DNA from: Providencia huaxiensis
Lineage (GTDB): Bacteria > Pseudomonadota > Gammaproteobacteria > Enterobacterales > Enterobacteriaceae
Assembly: GCF_002843235.3 (NCBI RefSeq)
Contig: NZ_CP031123.2
Location: 2,976,001 to 3,040,000, forward strand
Length of the DNA stretch: 64,000 nucleotides
Direction: 5' to 3'
This document shows positions 59,064 through 64,000 of this stretch, one piece after another. The translations under genes and the position numbers were made by a program. The notes beneath the pieces are model-generated. The model had not been told where the DNA came from and did not search any database. It worked only from the letters and a program-made list of their open reading frames with translations. The stretch's first letter is position 1; each line of letters begins with the position of its first letter.

Positions 59064-60194
59064 TTAAGTTAAATGCGGTATTTTCAAGTACTCTTCACTT
59101 TGCATTTCTTGTAATCGAGACAAGCAACGCTGGTACTCGAAAGCCAAAAGTTTCCCTTGATACAGCGATTCCATTGGCACTTCCGCATTAATAACCAATT
59201 TAACTTTTCGTTCGTAAAACTCATCAATTAATGCCAAAAAACGACGTGCTGGGTTTTCATCTGTTGTTCCCATCACGGGCACATTGTACAACAACACGGT
59301 GTGGTAGCAATTTGATAGGTAAATATAATCATTTTGACTACGAGGCTCTTCACACAACACTTTAAACTCGATGGCTAACACCCCTTCCGCTGCATGAATA
59401 GCTTGCATCTTACGATGGTTAACCTCTAAGACGGGATGTTGTTCTCCTTTCTTACCTGCCAATTTAATGAAAACCTCATCCAAATGCTGGCGGTTTTGAG
59501 AATTAATCGGGGATAAAAAAAGATGTGCTTGAGTTAAAGTCCTTAAGCGGTAATCAATGCCTGCATCGACATTCATCACATCACAGTATTTTTTAATTTG
59601 CTCAATAGCAGGCAGGAAACGCGCTCGCTGCAAACCGTTACGATAGAGATTATCAGGGATGATATTTGAGGTAGCGACCAGTGTAATGCCTCGAGCAAAG
59701 AGCCCTTCAAGCAAAGTGCCAAGGATCATAGCGTCGGTAATGTCTGACACAAAAAACTCATCAAAACACAACACATCTGTTTGTTTTTTAAACTCATCCG
59801 CAATAATATCTAGCGGGTTCTCTTGCCCTTGCAATGCCATCAAATCTTCTTGTACTTTTTTCATGAAGCGATGAAAATGTAAGCGAAGTTTACGAGTACC
59901 TGGTAAACTTTCGTAAAACATATCCATTAGCCATGTTTTCCCACGCCCTACCCCGCCCCACATATAGAGCCCTTGCACCGGAATAATCGGTGCTGTTGAC
60001 GTTTTACCTAAAAGACGACTAAAGCGTTGCTTTAAACCTGAAGGCTTATCTTGTAAAGTGGAAGAAGTTGCATTAACAAGCTGCTGATATATTTTATCCA
60101 AGCGTTCCACAGCGAGCCTTTGGACGTCATCTGGCTGATAGTTACCATCAGCAAGCGCTTGTTGATAACGCATTGTAGGGGTCATCGGCGACAT
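59064..60194 (-). CDS. zapE: Cell division protein ZapE (AFG1-type ATPase)
   Basis: The 376-residue AAA+ protein has the Walker A GGVGRGKTWLMD, Walker B VLCFDEFFVSDI and LVATSNIIPDNLYRNGLQRARFLPAI, typical of ZapE/YhcM, which interacts with FtsZ at the constricting Z-ring. It ends QSEEYLKIPHLT. It lies next to zapG in opposite direction and downstream of rplM's upstream region, as in E. coli. Confidence 0.94.
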   Translation of the reverse strand: MSPMTPTMRYQQALADGNYQPDDVQRLAVERLDKIYQQLVNATSSTLQDKPSGLKQRFSRLLGKTSTAPIIPVQGLYMWGGVGRGKTWLMDMFYESLPGTRKLRLHFHRFMKKVQEDLMALQGQENPLDIIADEFKKQTDVLCFDEFFVSDITDAMILGTLLEGLFARGITLVATSNIIPDNLYRNGLQRARFLPAIEQIKKYCDVMNVDAGIDYRLRTLTQAHLFLSPINSQNRQHLDEVFIKLAGKKGEQHPVLEVNHRKMQAIHAAEGVLAIEFKVLCEEPRSQNDYIYLSNCYHTVLLYNVPVMGTTDENPARRFLALIDEFYERKVKLVINAEVPMESLYQGKLLAFEYQRCLSRLQEMQSEEYLKIPHLT

Positions 60195-60540
60195 TAACTG
60201 AATAATCCTTAAAAATTTTTCGGTTTTTTTACCGTTATTTGATATACACTGCCTTTATTATAACCAGATTCAGTTATCATTTAACTTTCGGTTAACGAGC
60301 CGCTATAGAGTAAGGAAATTCGATTTAAGATTCCACTCTTAATAAGTTGTTGGCTAATTTAACCTGTCGACTTCAAGGCTTGTAGATTTTGTTATCACTT
60401 AACTAGTCAGATTACAATATGTTAAGGTGCTTTACTTGACGCTTACATGCAACTTGAATTATTTAAGGTATAGTAACGGTAACAACACTAATTTCTGCGA
60501 ACATTGAATCTGTGAACATTGAAGTAATGAAGGAGTCAGC
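60195..60540. other. Divergent zapE/zapG intergenic region
   Basis: The 346 bases between the divergent starts hold both promoters and no credible gene. A GGAGTCAGC precedes the zapG ATG. Confidence 0.5.
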
Positions 60541-60945
60541 ATGACCTGGGAGTATGCATTAATCGGATTGATTGTGGGTTTTATCATCGGTGCATTAGTT
60601 GTGCGCTATGGCAACCCAAAGCTTCGCCAACAAAAAACAGCGCAAGCTGAGCTAGACAAAAAAAGTACTGAACTCGAAGAGTACCGTAAAGAACTTGTTA
60701 GTCATTTTGCTCGTAGCGCAGAATTATTGGATAAAATGGCGCGTGACTACCGTCAGCTATATCAACACATGGCACAAAGTTCATCTGAATTAATGCCTGA
60801 TATGCCAGCACAAGACAACCCATTTAACTATCGTTTAACCGAATCTGAAGCGGATAACGACCAAGCACCAGTTAAAATGCCACCAAGAGATTACTCAGAT
60901 GGTGCTTCGGGTCTTTTCCGTCCTATCGAAGAGAAAGAAAAGTAA
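60541..60945 (+). CDS. zapG: Cell division/envelope protein ZapG (YhcB)
   Basis: The 134-residue DUF1043 protein has one N-terminal membrane helix (YALIGLIVGFIIGALVVRYG), a coiled coil (about 35-85) and a disordered tail. E. coli ZapG/YhcB coordinates cell envelope growth and division. GGAG precedes the ATG. Confidence 0.94.
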   Translation: MTWEYALIGLIVGFIIGALVVRYGNPKLRQQKTAQAELDKKSTELEEYRKELVSHFARSAELLDKMARDYRQLYQHMAQSSSELMPDMPAQDNPFNYRLTESEADNDQAPVKMPPRDYSDGASGLFRPIEEKEK

Positions 60946-60958
60946 ATTTTTATCTTTT

Positions 60959-60990
60959 ATCACCAGTAAGCACCACTTACTGGTGATTTT
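60959..60990 (+). terminator. zapG terminator
   Basis: ATCACCAGTAAG-CACCA-like loop-CTTACTGGTGAT is a perfect 12-bp stem followed by TTTTC, 13 bases after the zapG stop. Confidence 0.85.
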
Positions 60991-61179
60991 CTATAAAACG
61001 CACTAAATTTAGTCACTTTCCGTATGTCTTCCATTATTAAATTTTTATTTAATAATTCTGAACAAGATTTCCATCCAAATATAATTTAACAATTCATTTA
61101 TATAATGTATAGAAGTTAAAGTTTCACTTAAAGCACATGTAAATAGATGTAAAAGAGTAGATATTCGCTACCCGTCATG

Positions 61180-61208
61180 GGAACTTTTGCGCATAATCGG
61201 TAGTCATA
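61180..61208 (+). promoter_or_regulatory. Candidate sigma-E promoter of degQ
   Basis: GGAACTT (61180-61186), a 16-base spacer and GTCATA (61203-61208) resemble the sigma-E consensus GGAACTT-N16-GTCtAA. It lies about 115 bases upstream of the degQ ATG. Sigma-E drives envelope-stress genes such as degP in E. coli. The rest of the 333-base gap upstream of degQ has no gene. Confidence 0.5.
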
Positions 61209-61323
61209 GTCATCAGTAAAATTGAATCTGATACCAACCAATATTATATCAACGCATTGTGTTTCTTCTAAAATTGCATTCACAGTGAGTTAATAATTTA
61301 TTCTTGAGAGAATCGACTGAATT

Positions 61324-62718
61324 ATGAAAAGAAAAAACTTTTTTCTTACCGCAGTAGCAATGAGTTTAGGGTTATCTTTAGCGGCTATTCCTGCTGTTAG
61401 CAGTGCAGCATTACCCGCCACTTTACCGGCTACAGCACAAAGCCAGAACATGCCTAGCTTGGCCCCTATGCTTGAAAAAGTATTGCCTGCTGTAGTGAAT
61501 ATTCATGTGTCTGGTACTCGCGTACAGAACCAACAAATTCCAGAAGAACTTAAATTCTTTTTTGGCCCAAATATACCACAGCAACAACAAAGCGTGCGTC
61601 CATTTGAAGGCTTGGGCTCTGGTGTCATTATTGACGCCCAGCAAGGTTATATTTTAACTAACAATCATGTAATTGATGGTGCTGACAAAATTCAAATTCA
61701 ATTAAATGATGGCCGTGAAATTGCGGTTAACTTAATTGGCAAAGACCCACAAACTGATATCGCGTTATTGAAAATAAGCAATGCAAAAGATATCAAAAAC
61801 TTAACTGCGGTTAGTATTGCAGACTCCGACAAATTACGTGTTGGTGACTTCGCTGTTGCGGTTGGTAACCCATTTGGCCTAGGCCAAACAGCTACATCAG
61901 GGATTATCTCTGCGCTGGGGCGTAGTGGCTTAAACCTTGAAGGGTTAGAAAACTTTATCCAAACCGATGCTTCCATTAACCGTGGTAACTCTGGTGGTGC
62001 ACTCGTTAACTTAAATGGTGAATTAATCGGTATTAATACCGCTATTTTGGCACCAGGTGGCGGTAATATCGGTATCGGTTTTGCGATCCCAAGTAATATG
62101 GCTAAAAACCTTAGCGAGCAGTTAATTAAGCATGGTGAAGTAAAACGCGGGATCTTAGGTATCAAAGGTACTGAGATGAACTCCGATATCGCTAAAGCAT
62201 TTAATATTGATGCACAGCGTGGTGCTTTCGTAAGTGAAGTTTTACCTAAATCATCGGCTGCTAAAGCAGGTATTAAATCCGGTGACGTTTTAGTCTCTGT
62301 TGATGGTAAACGCATTAATAGCTTTGCTGAGTTAAGAGCTAAAATCGGTACCAGCCAAATTGGTAAAGAGATCACTATTGGTTTAATTCGCTCAGGCAAA
62401 CCGATGGAAGTCAAAGTGGTTCTTGAGAACGACGAAGGCTCAGCAACAAAAGCAGAAAAACTGAGTGAATCGTTATTAGGTGCAACAATTTCTAATGCAA
62501 CCGTTAGCAACACTAAAGGTGTACAAGTTGACAGCGTGGCGCCAAAATCGCCAGCCGCAGCCATTGGCCTCGTAAAAGGTGATTTAATCTTTGGTGTCAA
62601 TGACGCTCGTGTTGAGACTATTGAGCAATTCCGTAAGATTATCGACGCTAAACCTCCGGTGTTAGCAATGAAAGTATTACGTGATGGTGAAACCTTATAT
62701 TTACTGATGAAAAATTAA
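61324..62718 (+). CDS. degQ: Periplasmic serine endoprotease DegQ
   Basis: The 464-residue HtrA protein has a signal peptide (cleavage near Ala28), a trypsin-like domain with the triad in TNNHVIDGA (His), KDPQTDIALL (Asp) and INRGNSGGALVN (Ser), and two PDZ domains (about 280-370 and 385-460). It degrades or refolds misfolded periplasmic proteins. The order degQ-degS is conserved. Confidence 0.95.
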   Translation: MKRKNFFLTAVAMSLGLSLAAIPAVSSAALPATLPATAQSQNMPSLAPMLEKVLPAVVNIHVSGTRVQNQQIPEELKFFFGPNIPQQQQSVRPFEGLGSGVIIDAQQGYILTNNHVIDGADKIQIQLNDGREIAVNLIGKDPQTDIALLKISNAKDIKNLTAVSIADSDKLRVGDFAVAVGNPFGLGQTATSGIISALGRSGLNLEGLENFIQTDASINRGNSGGALVNLNGELIGINTAILAPGGGNIGIGFAIPSNMAKNLSEQLIKHGEVKRGILGIKGTEMNSDIAKAFNIDAQRGAFVSEVLPKSSAAKAGIKSGDVLVSVDGKRINSFAELRAKIGTSQIGKEITIGLIRSGKPMEVKVVLENDEGSATKAEKLSESLLGATISNATVSNTKGVQVDSVAPKSPAAAIGLVKGDLIFGVNDARVETIEQFRKIIDAKPPVLAMKVLRDGETLYLLMKN

Positions 62719-62749
62719 TTCATCAAAAACCCTCTGAAAATCAATAAAC

Positions 62750-62783
62750 GGGTACAGTATCACTCTGCTGTACCCTTTTTTTT
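62750..62783 (+). terminator. degQ terminator
   Basis: GGGTACAG, a 10-base loop and CTGTACCC, followed by eight T residues, form a strong intrinsic terminator between degQ and degS. degS therefore needs its own promoter. Confidence 0.88.
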
Positions 62784-62832
62784 GTGTTATGCTCAGAATA
62801 TGTTTAAGCAATAACTAAATATTCTATATCCT

Positions 62833-63897
62833 ATGGTGAAGAAGCTAACTTTATCTGTCATGCTTGGCCTGTTGACTGCATTGATCATTATCGTTGCGGT
62901 TCCTTCTTTGCGCCCTCAAGGTTTAGCCGATTTACTATATGGTAAAACAAGCAGTGAACCCGTCAGTTATAACAAAGCTGTACGTCGTGCTGCACCTGCA
63001 GTGGTCTATGTTTATAGCAGTTCAAAAGGAAGCTTCTCCCAGTCAGGACGTGAATTAAAGTCTCTCGGTTCAGGTGTGATCATGAGCCAAAATGGCTACA
63101 TTATCACGAATAAACATGTCGTTGATAACCCAGACCAAATCTTAGTGGCTTTACAAGATGGTTCTATTTTTGATGCCCTATTGGTTGGTTCTGATCCATT
63201 AACTGATCTCGCCGTACTGAAAATTGACGCTGATAACCTACCTGTTATTCCAATTAATACACAACGAGTCACTCATGTTGGTGATGTCGTACTTGCAATC
63301 GGTAACCCTTACAATATAGGTCAAACTGTTACTCAGGGGATTATCAGTGCAACAGGTCGCGTAGGGCTAAGCTCTACTCGCCGGCAAAATTTCCTGCAAA
63401 CAGATGCCTCAATCAACTCGGGTAACTCTGGTGGGGCATTAATTAATACCGAAGGTGAGTTAGTCGGAATCAACACGCTTTCTTTCACTGCTGGCCAGGG
63501 CATTAGCTCTGAAGGTTTAAGCTTTGCCATTCCTACTGCCCTTGCGACTAAAATCATGGATAAACTAATTCGTGATGGTCGAGTTATCCGTGGTTATATT
63601 GGTATTACAGCACGCGAACTGCCTCAAATTAGGTCAAATAACAATAATATTAACCAAATACAAGGGTTACGGGTTTTCCAGGTTGCCCCAAACGGGCCCG
63701 CAGCCAAAGCGGGGATATTGCAAGGAGACATCATTTTATCCGTTGATGGCAAACCGGCTATTTCAGCCGCAGAAACCATGGACTTAGTTGCAGAAATCCG
63801 CCCTGGAAGCAAAACCGCAGTACAGATTTTACGAGATGGCGAAATTAAAAATATTGATGTGATTATCGAAGAAATTCCTGATGAACAGGCAGGATAA
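62833..63897 (+). CDS. degS: Membrane-anchored site-1 protease DegS
   Basis: The 354-residue protein has an N-terminal membrane anchor (LTLSVMLGLLTALIIIVAVPSL), a serine-protease domain with ITNKHVVDN (His), DPLTDLAVLKI (Asp) and INSGNSGGALIN (Ser), and one PDZ domain. DegS cleaves RseA when it senses unfolded porin C-termini, starting the sigma-E response. The ATG at 62833 is used; no strong ribosome-binding site is seen. Confidence 0.95.
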   Translation: MVKKLTLSVMLGLLTALIIIVAVPSLRPQGLADLLYGKTSSEPVSYNKAVRRAAPAVVYVYSSSKGSFSQSGRELKSLGSGVIMSQNGYIITNKHVVDNPDQILVALQDGSIFDALLVGSDPLTDLAVLKIDADNLPVIPINTQRVTHVGDVVLAIGNPYNIGQTVTQGIISATGRVGLSSTRRQNFLQTDASINSGNSGGALINTEGELVGINTLSFTAGQGISSEGLSFAIPTALATKIMDKLIRDGRVIRGYIGITARELPQIRSNNNNINQIQGLRVFQVAPNGPAAKAGILQGDIILSVDGKPAISAAETMDLVAEIRPGSKTAVQILRDGEIKNIDVIIEEIPDEQAG

Positions 63898-63919
63898 TCA
63901 TTTTAAAACGGTCTTTCGT

Positions 63920-63953
63920 AAAAAAGGTTGTTCGATATCGAACAACCTTTTTT
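63920..63953. terminator. degS bidirectional terminator
   Basis: A perfect 34-base palindrome, AAAAAAGGTTGTTCGAT and its complement, ends in six T residues. It can terminate transcription from both sides. Past it, GAATGAAG-CCAACA-CTTCATTC (63969-63992) is another small hairpin with an ERIC-like motif. Confidence 0.9.
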
Positions 63954-64000
63954 GATTTATCAAATAGATGAATGAAGCCAACACTTCATTCACCTTTTCA

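Noticed and set aside
61698..62600. 300-codon open frame antisense to degQ
   Set aside because: Its length comes from codon bias of degQ; the protein has no recognisable fold and degQ is clearly the real gene.

Overview
The window looks like chromosomal DNA of a urease-positive Providencia (Morganellaceae), most likely P. rettgeri or a close relative. The evidence is the urease operon, the close protein similarity to E. coli orthologues, and the E. coli-like gene order of several blocks (alx-yqjA-yqjDEK-yqjF-yhaJ-yhaK; rnpB-rsmI-lpoA-yraN-diaA-dolP; elbB-arcZ-arcB; sspBA-rpsI-rplM-zapE-zapG-degQ-degS). The species call is inference; no marker here settles it.

Layout. Positions 1-3.9 kb hold the end of ureA and ureBCEFG. 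Positions 3.9-16.6 kb, on the opposite strand, hold a complete hydrogenase-2 cluster (hybOABCDE with hypABCDE, and hypF upstream), with a perfect FNR-like box in the long gap before hybO. The two nickel-enzyme operons converge. Positions 16.8-18.2 kb are a graveyard (sulfatase and porin relics), followed by an exported SurE-like nucleotidase. Positions 19.25-23.34 kb are a small P2-like prophage remnant in tRNA-Ile(CAU), bounded by direct repeats of about 110 bp. It carries a chimeric CI-repressor/integrase gene, a translationally coupled membrane protein, a virion-protein fragment and an HNH-type protein. Positions 23.7-35.8 kb are metabolic and transport genes (DapB-like oxidoreductase, GNAT, fadH, sstT, alx with a yybP-ykoY riboswitch, yqjA, yqjDEK, a DoxX gene, yhaJ, yhaK) with ERIC-type repeats and a 153-bp tandem repeat.

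Positions 35.9-44.0 kb hold the most interesting metabolic locus. A PRD/EIIA-type activator faces an eight-gene operon: a stand-alone PRD protein, DUF2620, DUF4312, DUF4311 and DUF4310 proteins, an amidohydrolase/deacetylase, a DgaE-like PLP ammonia-lyase and a DgaF-like KDPG-type aldolase. Together they suggest PTS-linked uptake and catabolism of an N-acylated amino-sugar acid through a permease type with no recognisable classical PTS domains. The leader between regulator and operon is crowded with TTTCCA motifs.

Positions 44-64 kb are mostly conserved core genome: yccM, a 9-bp VNTR, ERIC elements abutting rnpB, rsmI, lpoA, yraN, diaA, dolP, mtgA, elbB, the ArcZ sRNA, arcB, an orphan gltD-like gene, sspBA, rpsI/rplM, zapE, zapG, degQ and degS. 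All calls are by reading the sequence and recalling families; no database search was run.
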